A stretch of 64,000 nucleotides of DNA from contig CAZWLN010000001.1 in assembly GCA_964634885.1 (NCBI GenBank), positions 124,001 through 188,000 of the forward strand. Direction: 5' to 3'. This document shows positions 52,490 through 61,190 of this stretch, piece by piece (within the stretch, counting starts at the first letter, position 1; every line of letters starts with the position of its first letter). This stretch comes from DAINRZ01 sp964634885 (GTDB lineage: Bacteria; Bacteroidota; Ignavibacteria; Kapaibacteriales; UBA2268). The notes under the pieces were generated by a model. That model did not search any database, was not told the origin of the DNA, and saw nothing but the letters and a program-made list of their open reading frames with translations. A program made the position numbers and the translations under genes.

Positions 52490-54322
52490 ATGTGCGGAAT
52501 TGTAGGCTACATTGGGAACCAAAATGCAACACAGTGCCTTGTCAACGGCCTGAAGAGAATGGAATACAGAGGCTATGACTCAGCCGGCTTCTCCATTCTT
52601 CAGGACGGGAAGATACACACCGTCAAGAAATCGGGCAAAGTCAGGGACCTGGAGAATTGCTTTAACTATGACGATTGCATCTCGACAATAGGAATTGCTC
52701 ACACACGCTGGGCGACACACGGCGTCCCGAACGACGTCAACGCCCATCCGCACCACGACAGCACCGGCTCGGTGTCAATCGTTCACAACGGCATCATCGA
52801 GAATTACCAGGCCCTGAAGAAGAAACTCCTGCAAAAAGGATACTCCTTCAAGTCCGACACAGACACAGAAGTCCTCTCAGTCTATATCGGCGCCATTTTC
52901 GAACTCGTCGGCGACCTGGAAAAAGCTGTTCGCATCGCTCTGAGCGAAGTGGACGGCACATTCGGAATAGTTGTACTCTCTGTCCACGAACCCGACAAAA
53001 TCATTGCAGCCCGCAGGGGCAGCCCCATGGTACTCGGCATCGGCGACGGCGAATATATAATTGCGTCCGACGTCGCTGCCATCATCCAGCATACACGCCA
53101 GGTAATCTACCTCTCTGATAATGAAATGGCAATTGTCGGGAGGGAAGGCTTTTTAACAAAGACAATCGACAACGAAGAAACCAATTCCATGGTCCATGAG
53201 ATAGATTTCAACATCGACCAGATTGAAAAAGGCGGATACGAACACTTCATGCTCAAAGAGATTTCAGAGCAGCCTGTAACGTTCGGGGATGCCTTCCGCG
53301 GCAGGCTCGACGCCGAGAGCGGCAATGTCAGGCTTGGCGGCCTCATCGGTGTGAATGAAAAATTACGTAAAGCAAAGAGAATCATCTTTACTGCCTGCGG
53401 TACATCATGGCACGCCGCCCAGGTCGGAGAATACATGATCGAGAACCTGTGCCAGATACCGGTGGAAGTGGAATACGCCTCCGAATTCAGGTACAGAAAC
53501 CCTGTCCTCTATGAAGATGACGTTGTTTTTGCAATATCCCAGAGCGGAGAGACAGCAGACACACTCGCCGCCGTCAAGGAAGCAAAGAACAAAGGAGCGA
53601 CGGTGCTGGGCATCGTCAATGTTGTCGGCAGCTCGATTGCCAGGGAAACCGACGGAGGCATATACATCCATGCCGGCCCTGAGATCGGTGTCGCGTCAAC
53701 CAAGGCTTTCACTTCTCAGCTCTCAGTTCTGGCACTTCTGGCTTTGTATCTTGGCAGGATGAAGAACCTGTCGAACATCGAAGCGCTGAAGATTGCCAAA
53801 GCCCTGAAGGAGATACCTCAGCAGATCAAGTCCATCTTTGACCACTCCGAAGAAATTAAGGCAATCGCCAAAGAGTACAGCAAGTCGAGGAACTTCCTCT
53901 ACTTAGGCAGGGGATACAATTTCCCGGTAGCTCTCGAAGGAGCGCTGAAACTGAAGGAAATATCCTATATTCACGCCGAAGGCTATCCCGCAGCAGAGAT
54001 GAAACATGGGCCCATTGCCCTCATAGATGATAACATGCCCGTAGTGTTCATCGCTCCCAAGGATGTTATCTATGACAAGGTCATCTCAAACCTCGAAGAA
54101 GTTCGCGCCCGGCAGGGGAGAGTCATCGCCATTGCAAGCGAAGGAAACACCGATATAAAGAATTACGCCAATCATGTGATATACATCCCCAACACTCTGC
54201 CGATGCTGACACCTGTACTGGCAGTAATCCCGCTTCAGCTCCTGGCGTATTACATGGCAGTGGAACTTGGTTGCAATGTTGACCAGCCGAGAAACCTGGC
54301 AAAAAGCGTTACAGTGGAATAA
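52490..54322 (+). CDS. glmS: Glutamine-fructose-6-phosphate transaminase (isomerizing)
   Basis: 610 residues. The N-terminal glutaminase starts MCGIVGYIG with Cys2 as nucleophile (after Met removal) and has RMEYRGYDSAGF and HTRWATHG. Two SIS domains follow (ACGTSWHAAQVGEYM, SQSGETADTLAAVKEAK; LGRGYNFPVALEGALKLKE). The C terminus QPRNLAKSVTVE is the conserved GlmS ending. Produces glucosamine-6-phosphate for peptidoglycan and lipopolysaccharide. No glmS ribozyme was recognised in the 80-base leader. Confidence 0.98.
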   Translation: MCGIVGYIGNQNATQCLVNGLKRMEYRGYDSAGFSILQDGKIHTVKKSGKVRDLENCFNYDDCISTIGIAHTRWATHGVPNDVNAHPHHDSTGSVSIVHNGIIENYQALKKKLLQKGYSFKSDTDTEVLSVYIGAIFELVGDLEKAVRIALSEVDGTFGIVVLSVHEPDKIIAARRGSPMVLGIGDGEYIIASDVAAIIQHTRQVIYLSDNEMAIVGREGFLTKTIDNEETNSMVHEIDFNIDQIEKGGYEHFMLKEISEQPVTFGDAFRGRLDAESGNVRLGGLIGVNEKLRKAKRIIFTACGTSWHAAQVGEYMIENLCQIPVEVEYASEFRYRNPVLYEDDVVFAISQSGETADTLAAVKEAKNKGATVLGIVNVVGSSIARETDGGIYIHAGPEIGVASTKAFTSQLSVLALLALYLGRMKNLSNIEALKIAKALKEIPQQIKSIFDHSEEIKAIAKEYSKSRNFLYLGRGYNFPVALEGALKLKEISYIHAEGYPAAEMKHGPIALIDDNMPVVFIAPKDVIYDKVISNLEEVRARQGRVIAIASEGNTDIKNYANHVIYIPNTLPMLTPVLAVIPLQLLAYYMAVELGCNVDQPRNLAKSVTVE

Positions 54323-54404
54323 ATTGTAATTATTTTTAATAAAATGACTTACAAAATTTGTAAATTTGGTTTTTGTATTAAATCGATATTGGATGAAGTA
54401 ATAT

Positions 54405-55058
54405 ATGCCGGATTTAGAGCCGAGTGAGAAGCCGATTGAACGTAAGTACGGCTTGCCGAAATACAGGACTGAGATATTAGAGAAATTGAACGATGCATTT
54501 TCGAACGGTTACCTCGAGATGGAGGACTATGAAAGCCGTGTAGAACTTGCCCACAAGGCCGCCTCCATCGAAGAACTGCAAAAAGTTGTATATGATTTTC
54601 CCGGCAGCAACATGCAAAGCACCCAATCGCAGCCACCGTCAACACATTCACACCGCAGTCCTCTGAACATCAACATCGATATGCAGGACACTGTTTTCAC
54701 CGTCCTGGGCGATAATACTTTCAATGGTGTCGATCTGCCGTCCGACAATCTTAACATTGTGAATATCCTGGGCGAGACAAAAATCGACCTTACTTCCGAA
54801 AACTACACTAAGAATATCTTCGAGATTAATGTTTTCTCAATGCTGGGCTCCCTGAAAATCTATGCTCCGGACAATCTGAAAGTGAAGTCCCAGGCGTTGG
54901 GTGTCCTCGGCAGCATTAATAACAGCAACCCGCCAATTGACTCCAGACAGGAGAAGATACTGATCATCAAGGGAGTGTGCATCCTCGGGGAGATTAAAGT
55001 AATCAGGCAAAAAAGGCCGGGAATGAAAAAGCGCAGCAGGGATATCCCGATAGAATAG
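54405..55058 (+). CDS. DUF1707 plus LiaF-C-like protein
   Basis: 217 residues. N-terminal DUF1707/SHOCT-like helical domain (about 20-65: TEILEKLNDAFSNGYLEMED and VELAHKAASIEELQKVVYDF), a Ser/Gln/His-rich linker, then a beta-helix-like C-terminal domain with repeated FTVLGDNTF, VNILGETKI, FSMLGSLKIY, ALGVLGSI, VCILGEIKV units similar to the LiaF C-terminal domain. It lacks any transmembrane helix. LiaF-like domains sense cell-envelope stress in Firmicutes; the role here is unknown. Confidence 0.83.
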   Translation: MPDLEPSEKPIERKYGLPKYRTEILEKLNDAFSNGYLEMEDYESRVELAHKAASIEELQKVVYDFPGSNMQSTQSQPPSTHSHRSPLNINIDMQDTVFTVLGDNTFNGVDLPSDNLNIVNILGETKIDLTSENYTKNIFEINVFSMLGSLKIYAPDNLKVKSQALGVLGSINNSNPPIDSRQEKILIIKGVCILGEIKVIRQKRPGMKKRSRDIPIE

Positions 55059-55109
55059 AATATCCCATATTTAGTATTAATTATTGCCGAATAAAAATTA
55101 CTCCTATTA

Positions 55110-55385
55110 TTAGGGCCTGCGGTTAAATCTTCTGTCAGGGCTGTTTTTGTCAAGAGCTTCCTTTACAGTAAGCTGCTTACCGTAATACTCTGAACCGTTC
55201 AATCGGTTCATGGCATTTTTGGCTTCCTCGTCGTTGCCCATGTCAACAAACCCGAAACCGCGGGAACGGCCTGTTTCCCTGTCCATAACGATCTTGACCG
55301 AAGAAATCGATCCGAAAGCTGCAAAGATGTCCTTTAATTCGTCTTCTTCCATGGCATATGGAATGTTGCCAACGAAAATGTTCAT
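55110..55385 (-). CDS. RRM-domain RNA-binding protein
   Basis: 91 residues, one RNA recognition motif. RNP2 is NIFVGNIPY and RNP1 is RGFGFVDM, joined by the expected ELKDIFAAFGSISSVKIVMD, with a short basic tail (SPDRRFNRRP). Small single-RRM proteins of this kind occur in cyanobacteria and Bacteroidota and are often cold-induced. Stands alone. Confidence 0.95.
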   Translation of the reverse strand: MNIFVGNIPYAMEEDELKDIFAAFGSISSVKIVMDRETGRSRGFGFVDMGNDEEAKNAMNRLNGSEYYGKQLTVKEALDKNSPDRRFNRRP

Positions 55386-55598
55386 TTAAAAACTCCTCAA
55401 TGTGAAAAAAAACAAACCTTTTAAGTTTGTATGATTAATAATCGTCGGGAAACGGATTCTCATTATCAAAATTTCTTGGAATGATAATATTTGTCTCCAT
55501 TAGATCATATCTAAGAAACAAATATACGAAAATAAAAACCGTGTGCTTATCAATTATTTTCTCGTAAGTAATAATTCCGTTGTTAAAGACTGTATTTC

Positions 55599-55636
55599 CC
55601 CAAAAAGAAAAAGGCCGTCAATTAAGAAAAACGGCC
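55599..55636 (-). terminator. Terminator of the lipoate ligase unit
   Basis: GGCCGT/ACGGCC stem (55613-55618 and 55631-55636) with a 12-base loop; on the minus strand it is followed by TTTTTCTTTTT. Located 48 bases after the stop of the gene at 55684. The rest of the 55386-55683 spacer holds nothing else recognised. Confidence 0.82.
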
Positions 55637-55683
55637 CCTGTAGCTATTATGTGATAATAATGAAAAAATATCAAATCGATTAA

Positions 55684-56664
55684 TTAAAACAGGCCGTCCA
55701 TGATCTCATCAATATTGGAATTCATGAAGTATTCGTTCAAATTGATTTTCGCCAGGGCCTCCCTGATGGTGTTCTCTTCATGTTTCAGCCCTGTGAGGGC
55801 TTTTTCAACATCGGTAGTGTCTTTCATGCTGAAATAATCTCCGTAAATGCGGCAGCCGGCAATAATACCCTTCTCGACATTGAGGTGAAATTCGATGAAA
55901 CCACCGCTGCTTTTTACTGCTTTATTGAAATTGTACTCTCCGTGGTAGCCGAAATTCCATTCCCATTTCGAATACTTTTCATCGGCAAGAGCCTGGATGG
56001 CAGTCCTGTCAGCAGGTGTCAAACCATAGTTCATGCTGTAGGGATAGAGTTCGAGGACATGAGCCATTATCTTAGCAGAGAATTCATCGAGTGTAAGGGG
56101 CTGTTTCAGGTGTTCACTAATGTTTGTAACCCTGCTGCGGACAGATTTCACCTTCTTGTCGCTGAACTTCAGGGGATTGACGTTCAGAGCCGACGTAAGG
56201 TCCTTCATGTCCGAAGTAAAGAGCAGGGTGCCGTGTTGCAGTATCCTGTCCCTGTAAATGTGCTTGGCGTTACCTGAGAATTTCATGCCGTCGATGGTGA
56301 GGTCGTTCCTTCCTTCGAATCTGGCGTCCACGTCCAGGTTCCGCAAAACGTCGATTATCGGCTGGGTAAAACGGGAAAAATCGTCATATTCCCGGGGATC
56401 GCCTGTTACGATGAATGTGAAGTTCAGGTTCCCGAGGTCGTGGAAGACAGCGCCGCCGCCGGAGAGCCTTCTTACAACTTTGATACTGTTTTGTTTTACG
56501 TAATCAATATTTATCTCAGCCAGGGAGTTTTGGTGCTTTCCGCAAATGATGGCATTATCATTCCTCCATAGCATAAAAATATCTTCTTTAAAATTCTTCA
56601 GCAGGTACTCTTCCGCAGCCATATTGTAGTATGGTTCGGTTGAATCGTTGTAAATACAAAGCAT
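55684..56664 (-). CDS. lplA: Lipoate-protein ligase A
   Basis: 326 residues. Activates lipoate with ATP and attaches it to lipoyl domains of 2-oxoacid dehydrogenases and GcvH. The substrate loop is VVRRLSGGGAVFHDLGNLNF and the catalytic Lys lies in DGMKFSGNAKHI. The C-terminal accessory domain (about 240-326, WNFGYHGEYNFNKAVKSSGG) is present, so this is a full-length bidomain form. It begins 40 bases after the helical periplasmic protein gene and could belong to the sigma-factor operon. Confidence 0.94.
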   Translation of the reverse strand: MLCIYNDSTEPYYNMAAEEYLLKNFKEDIFMLWRNDNAIICGKHQNSLAEINIDYVKQNSIKVVRRLSGGGAVFHDLGNLNFTFIVTGDPREYDDFSRFTQPIIDVLRNLDVDARFEGRNDLTIDGMKFSGNAKHIYRDRILQHGTLLFTSDMKDLTSALNVNPLKFSDKKVKSVRSRVTNISEHLKQPLTLDEFSAKIMAHVLELYPYSMNYGLTPADRTAIQALADEKYSKWEWNFGYHGEYNFNKAVKSSGGFIEFHLNVEKGIIAGCRIYGDYFSMKDTTDVEKALTGLKHEENTIREALAKINLNEYFMNSNIDEIMDGLF

Positions 56665-56704
56665 AGGATGGTCCTGTTAGTGATAAAAAAAATGATATTC
56701 GGAT

Positions 56705-57184
56705 TTATTTCTTTTTCTTTTCTTTATTCTTCATCGATTTGAAAATTATTTTCCTCAGTTCCGTATTGAAGAAATGCTCGAAGACGACAAACTTAGCATA
56801 GTTACGTGTCCCCAGCAGCCTTTTCATCTCCTTATTCTTATCGATCACCATATTTTGCAATTGCTGCTGTATCCTGACGTAATCGTCAACCAATTTATTG
56901 ATTACTTTGTCGGACACGCTTTTGGTGATTGCCGAATTCAGTTCCTTAGCAGTTTCAGTAAGCATCTCCTGGTGTTTTTCAATTTTCTTTTCCCAGTTGT
57001 TGTAAGACTCGATTACCTTTTCTTCGGTTGCCTCGTCGAGTTCCAGCGCGTCCAACAGCTTCATGTTCTTGATTATCTTGACTCTTTCCTTCACCCTTTG
57101 GCTCTGTGAACTCAGGGGGAAACTGCAGAGCATCATCAAGCCCAATGAAAGTATTAACAGGTATTTAAGATTTGATCTGAACAT
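56705..57184 (-). CDS. Small exported helical protein at the end of an ECF sigma operon
   Basis: 159 residues with a signal peptide (about 1-26, ends LSSQS) and an almost wholly helical, charged mature part (LELDEATEEKVIESYNNWEK, KLVDDYVRIQQQLQNMVIDK) ending in KKEKKKK-like Lys. The pattern resembles Spy/CpxP-type periplasmic chaperones or sensors, including an LDEATEEKV helix in place of LTxEQ. It overlaps the anti-sigma-like gene by 20 bases. Assignment to Spy is by pattern and position only. Confidence 0.8.
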   Translation of the reverse strand: MFRSNLKYLLILSLGLMMLCSFPLSSQSQRVKERVKIIKNMKLLDALELDEATEEKVIESYNNWEKKIEKHQEMLTETAKELNSAITKSVSDKVINKLVDDYVRIQQQLQNMVIDKNKEMKRLLGTRNYAKFVVFEHFFNTELRKIIFKSMKNKEKKKK

Positions 57185-57905
57185 TTTTTATATCCTCGAT
57201 TAATGATTGTATCTGTGATTCATCCAGGTTTTCAAGTTCGTTGTAGATATTTTCCATTGAACTATTGTCTTCTTTATACAGTGAATTTAATTCTTTCTGT
57301 CCTGCTTTGCCCAACTGTTCCGTCAACTGCTCCTGGTATATCCTGTCGATGGGGCTGTCTTCATCTTCAGCAAAAGCAGTAAGGTCTGAGTAGTCGTCGT
57401 TGGAACTGACCGAGAACAAGGGCTCCAGTTCATCGGGATTCAAACTGTCGCCGATGATTATGGCCGCATCAGCCTGTGTAACAATTTCAGGTATCGTTTC
57501 AGTGGCCGCGGTTGCAATTGCCTTATTTTTGTCTGTACTGTTGCGCATCAGGTTGTCGCGGTTGAGATAGGTATAAACTCCGATGATGATGATGCCCATG
57601 GTAGGGACTGCGTATTTCATGAACCAGGAGTAGCCGTATGATTTCTTCTTTACCTTAAGTTTGTTCTGTACCCTTACCGAAAGGTTGCGGGTTTTTGCGT
57701 CGATGACACTGTCGATGTCCATCTCTTCAACTTTGCTGAACACATCTCTGACCTGCCTGATTTCCAGTTGCATTTCAGGGTATTGGGGCAGGTTCTGTTC
57801 AAACAGCAGGCGGCTTTCCGTGTCGATCCTGTTAAAAACATAGTCGGGAAGCATCTCCTGCATCTCTTTTTCCGATAATTTCCTGAATATTTCAGCTTCT
57901 TCCAT
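57165..57905 (-). CDS. Putative membrane anti-sigma factor
   Basis: 246 residues. N-terminal cytosolic part (1-90) is helical and starts right after the sigma factor stop; one transmembrane helix (about 93-112, FMKYAVPTMGIIIIGVYTYL); the rest is an acidic periplasmic region (DEDSPIDRIYQEQLTEQLG, ENLDESQIQSLIEDIKN). No zinc-binding HxxxCxxC motif is present, so it is not a classical ZAS anti-sigma. Its function is inferred from operon position and topology. Confidence 0.78.
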   Translation of the reverse strand: MEEAEIFRKLSEKEMQEMLPDYVFNRIDTESRLLFEQNLPQYPEMQLEIRQVRDVFSKVEEMDIDSVIDAKTRNLSVRVQNKLKVKKKSYGYSWFMKYAVPTMGIIIIGVYTYLNRDNLMRNSTDKNKAIATAATETIPEIVTQADAAIIIGDSLNPDELEPLFSVSSNDDYSDLTAFAEDEDSPIDRIYQEQLTEQLGKAGQKELNSLYKEDNSSMENIYNELENLDESQIQSLIEDIKNVQIKS

Positions 57906-58490
57906 TTATCTATCCTCCATTTCCTCTTCTTTTTTCAATAAAGATGCCAGTTTTTGGACAGCCTGGTAATAATTTGCTTTCAATCCGCCGACGGAAGTCC
58001 CGAGCATCCTTGAAATTTCTTCGTAGGGCAGCTCATCGAAATACCTCAGGGCAAACGTTTCTCTTTGTTTTTCAGGAAGGCGGGCAAGCATCTTCCTGAA
58101 ACGCGACTCGAATTCCTTGTTTTCGACAGACTGATGGGGTGAAACATCCCCGGAGGGAACTTCGAAATAGTCTTCGCTGCTGCTGCCGGAAAAGAAAGAG
58201 AATAATTTCTTCCTTCTTAGGAAGCTGCTGCAAAGGTTTGAAGTAATCTTGTAGAGCCAGGTCTTCATGCTGCTGTCGCCTCTGAAGTTCCTGATATTGT
58301 TAATTGCTTTGATGAACGCTTCCTGAGCAATGTCGTCCGCATCTTCGTAATTCTGTACAAATCTCAGGGCTGTCGAGTACACGAATTTCCGGTATTTCCG
58401 TACAAAAAGTGTAGCCGCAAGTTCTGCGTCGCCTTGTAGAAATTCGTTTACTATATCCTTGTCTTTATCTAATACCAATGTGTAACTCAC
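57906..58490 (-). CDS. ECF RNA polymerase sigma factor
   Basis: 194 residues. Region 2: FVRKYRKFVYSTALRFV, NYEDADDIAQEAFIKAINNI, FRGDSSMKTWLYKI. Region 4: LPEKQRETFALRYFDELPYE and EISRMLGTSVGGLKANYYQA. A roughly 30-residue linker with Ser/Asp-rich sequence (SFFSGSSSEDYFEVPSGD) separates them. It heads an operon with the anti-sigma-like gene and the helical periplasmic protein, a usual envelope-stress layout. Confidence 0.94.
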   Translation of the reverse strand: MSYTLVLDKDKDIVNEFLQGDAELAATLFVRKYRKFVYSTALRFVQNYEDADDIAQEAFIKAINNIRNFRGDSSMKTWLYKITSNLCSSFLRRKKLFSFFSGSSSEDYFEVPSGDVSPHQSVENKEFESRFRKMLARLPEKQRETFALRYFDELPYEEISRMLGTSVGGLKANYYQAVQKLASLLKKEEEMEDR

Positions 58491-58563
58491 ATTTTACCTC
58501 TAATTAAATAACCCTCTACAGTTATTTAATTTATTAGACACATAAGAGACAAAAAGGTTTAAT

Positions 58564-59037
58564 TTACCTCGAAATTTCAAGAATTTCATATTGGGTGATG
58601 CCTGCAGGAACTTTTATCTCTGCAACCTCGCCCACAGTTTTACCCATCAATGCTTTGCCGAGGGGACAGTCCACGGAAAGCTTCTTTCTTTCGTAGTCGG
58701 CTTCCTGAGGACTTACCATCAAGTATTCGATGATCGAATTATTCTTTGTATTTTTCAGTTTTACCTTTGACAGGATATAAATCTTGTCATTGGGTAGTTC
58801 GCTTGGGTCGATTATCTGGCTATTAGCGAGAATGTTGCTCAGTTGTGCAATTTTTGTTTCGAGCAACCCCTGGGCTTCTTTGGCGGCATCGTATTCTGCA
58901 TTCTCGGAAAGGTCCCCGTGCGAACGTGCTTCGGCAATCTTCTGGGCAATATCCCGGCGGCCCCTGCCTTTTAATTCGTTCAGTTCTTCTTCAATTTCTT
59001 TTATTCTTTCCCGAGTCATGTAAATTACTTTTTCCAT
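58564..59037 (-). CDS. greA: Transcription elongation factor GreA
   Basis: 157 residues, the standard length. N-terminal coiled coil with acidic tip (EARSHGDLSENAEYDAAKE) and C-terminal FKBP-like domain (VSPQEADYERKKLSVDCPLG, ALMGKTVGEVAEIKVPAG). It rescues backtracked RNA polymerase by stimulating transcript cleavage. The acidic residues at the tip are intact. Confidence 0.97.
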   Translation of the reverse strand: MEKVIYMTRERIKEIEEELNELKGRGRRDIAQKIAEARSHGDLSENAEYDAAKEAQGLLETKIAQLSNILANSQIIDPSELPNDKIYILSKVKLKNTKNNSIIEYLMVSPQEADYERKKLSVDCPLGKALMGKTVGEVAEIKVPAGITQYEILEISR

Positions 59038-59060
59038 TTCTCCCTCTAATAGCAGTTAAA

Positions 59061-59088
59061 AAAAAATAAAGCCGGTTTATTCGGCTTT
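59061..59088 (-). terminator. Terminator of the ribBA gene
   Basis: AAAGCCG/CGGCTTT stem (59068-59074 and 59082-59088) with a seven-base loop; on the minus strand it is followed by TTATTTTTTTTT. It lies 39 bases past the ribBA stop, just before greA. Confidence 0.88.
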
Positions 59089-59126
59089 AAATAAAATACT
59101 TCAATTAAATTAATCAAAAAAAACAA

Positions 59127-60338
59127 CTATTCCAAATTTGTTAGAATATGACCCATTTTATTCTTTTTTGTTTTCAGGTAATTGATGTTGATCTCGTTGG
59201 GTTCTACCTGCAGCGGTATCTGCTCCACAACTTCCAGTCCGTAGCTCTCTAAGCCCACCCTTTTCTTTGGATTGTTTGTCAGGAGTTTCATTTTCCTTAC
59301 ACCGAGCGAAACGAGGATTTGAGCGCCGATGCCGTAGTCTCTGGGGTCGGGATGGAATCCCAGTTCGACATTGGCTTCGACAGTGTCTTTGCCCTGGTCC
59401 TGGAGGTGATAGGCACGGATCTTGTTGCTCAGCCCGATGCCTCTGCCTTCCTGGCGCATATAGAGTACGACACCGCGTCCGTCTTTATCAATCATATCCA
59501 TTGCTTTGTCGAGTTGGGAACCGCAATCGCAGCGCATTGAACCGAAAACGTCTCCTGTAAGGCATTCCGAATGAACCCTGACCATGATTGTGTCGTTTTC
59601 TGTCCAGTTGCCTTTGAAAATGGCGACATGTTGTTTGCCGTCAAGAATATTCTCATATATATTAATCCTGAAATTGCCATGGCGTGTCGGCAGTTCGGCG
59701 TCTGCAATCCTGCTGACGAGGCTGTCGGTTCTTAACCTGTATGCAATCAGGTCTTTCACTGTAATTATCTTGAAATTGTGTTCTGCGCCAAATGTAATGA
59801 GGTCGTCGCGCCTGGCCATTGTACCGTCGTCTTTAAGCACTTCGCACAGTACGCCGGAGGGCTTCAGGCCCGCCAGCCTCATCAGGTCGCCAGCAGCTTC
59901 GGTGTGTCCGGCGCGCCTCAGGACGCCGCCATCGACAGCGATCAGTGGGAAGATATGTCCCGGCCTGCCAAGATCTTCGGGTTTAGTGTCGTTGTCAACC
60001 AATGCCCTGATGGTAATGGCCCGGTCATAGGCGGAAATGCCCGTTGTAACGCCTTTGTGAAGATAATCGACAGAGACTGTAAAATTGGTACCGTGCATGG
60101 CGCTATTGTTGGATACCATCCTGTCGAGTTTCAATTGCTCGGCTCTTTCGCCTGTAATAGATACACAGATAAGGCCCCTGGCGTGTGTTGACATGAAATT
60201 AACCATATCAGGGGTACACAGTTCGGATGAAGCAATCAGGTCGCCTTCGTTCTCCCTGTCTTCGTCGTCCATTACGATTATCATCCTGCCTGACATCAGG
60301 TCTTTCAATGCATCTTCTATTCTGTCCATTTCTTTCAA
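59127..60338 (-). CDS. ribBA: Bifunctional DHBP synthase/GTP cyclohydrolase II
   Basis: 403 residues catalysing two entry steps of riboflavin synthesis. RibB half (about 1-200): MIIVMDDEDRENEGDLI, STHARGLICV, GTNFTVSVD and RRAGHTEAAGDL. RibA half (about 205-400): VRVHSECLTGDVFGSMRCDC with the three zinc Cys, LYMRQEGRGIGL and LLTNNPKKRVGL. Both active sites look complete. No FMN riboswitch was seen in the upstream 120 bases. Confidence 0.97.
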   Translation of the reverse strand: MKEMDRIEDALKDLMSGRMIIVMDDEDRENEGDLIASSELCTPDMVNFMSTHARGLICVSITGERAEQLKLDRMVSNNSAMHGTNFTVSVDYLHKGVTTGISAYDRAITIRALVDNDTKPEDLGRPGHIFPLIAVDGGVLRRAGHTEAAGDLMRLAGLKPSGVLCEVLKDDGTMARRDDLITFGAEHNFKIITVKDLIAYRLRTDSLVSRIADAELPTRHGNFRINIYENILDGKQHVAIFKGNWTENDTIMVRVHSECLTGDVFGSMRCDCGSQLDKAMDMIDKDGRGVVLYMRQEGRGIGLSNKIRAYHLQDQGKDTVEANVELGFHPDPRDYGIGAQILVSLGVRKMKLLTNNPKKRVGLESYGLEVVEQIPLQVEPNEININYLKTKKNKMGHILTNLE

Positions 60339-60466
60339 TTCTTAATTATACAAAATATAAATGGCAAAGTTAATAAAATAAATGCTATTATTTACAAAAG
60401 AAAAAAGACATAACAGCATATATTAATGATAAAGAGGAATAAAATGAATTTACAGTTACTTAAGCT

Positions 60467-61000
60467 TCAGGAGAGTGTCCTGAAGAAAAGTTCCGGGTTA
60501 ATGAGGGAGTAGGGCTTTTGTTCAAATAAGCTATAGCCTATGAAATAGGGTTTGAACTCAAAGATGGGAGGTTTAAGTATCTCAAGGTGAAGGTAATTCC
60601 TTCCGCCCTGTTCAATCAGGGAGTATATCTCTTCTTCTTCCAGGGTCAATTCTGTCCTCCCGTTCAGGACTGAGCCGATGGACCCGATTTTTGTCCCTCT
60701 TTCTACAAGATCGCCGTCATTGACATACACTTCTTTCAATCCGGCATATTTGAGAAAGACATTGTCTGATTTGATTACAACAAATTTTGTGTTAGCAAGT
60801 ATCGGTGAGATTGAATGGTCAGTAAACCGGCTGCCGGCGATTACTTTCCCTTTCCTGATGCTTAACACATCAGAGTTCTCGGGAGCATAGATGTTAACGC
60901 CACAATTGTACAAACTTTCTCTCTTTTCCCAAAATGAACCGGGACTGCCGGAGCGGGGTATCTCCTTACTGTAACTTTCCGGCACCGGCCATGTAAACAT
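60467..61000 (-). CDS. Degenerate LytM/M23-like protein
   Basis: 177 residues with the beta-fold order of M23 peptidases: GVNIYAPENSDVLSIRKGKV, VVIKSDNVFLKYAGLKEVYV, VNDGDLVERGTKIGSIG and YLHLEIL. The first zinc His (HxxxD) is absent, as GVNIYAP stands where HxGxD normally begins, and only one His remains in the HxH region. It is thus probably not an active peptidase. There is no signal peptide, so it may be cytosolic or mis-started. Single gene between ribBA and the large exported protein. Confidence 0.75.
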   Translation of the reverse strand: MFTWPVPESYSKEIPRSGSPGSFWEKRESLYNCGVNIYAPENSDVLSIRKGKVIAGSRFTDHSISPILANTKFVVIKSDNVFLKYAGLKEVYVNDGDLVERGTKIGSIGSVLNGRTELTLEEEEIYSLIEQGGRNYLHLEILKPPIFEFKPYFIGYSLFEQKPYSLINPELFFRTLS

Positions 61001-61190
61001 TCTTTTCTCCTTACAATTTCAACTTAATGTTATATACACTTTTGTTACTGTTTTGTTAGTAACCCGGTCAGCATAATAAATTTGCTAACAGTGATGAAAA
61101 AACGTATATTAATAAAATTTAATTAATGTATTTTGCTTAATAATGTGAAAATTATTATTACTGAAAATTCAACGGTAATTGGGAGAATAT

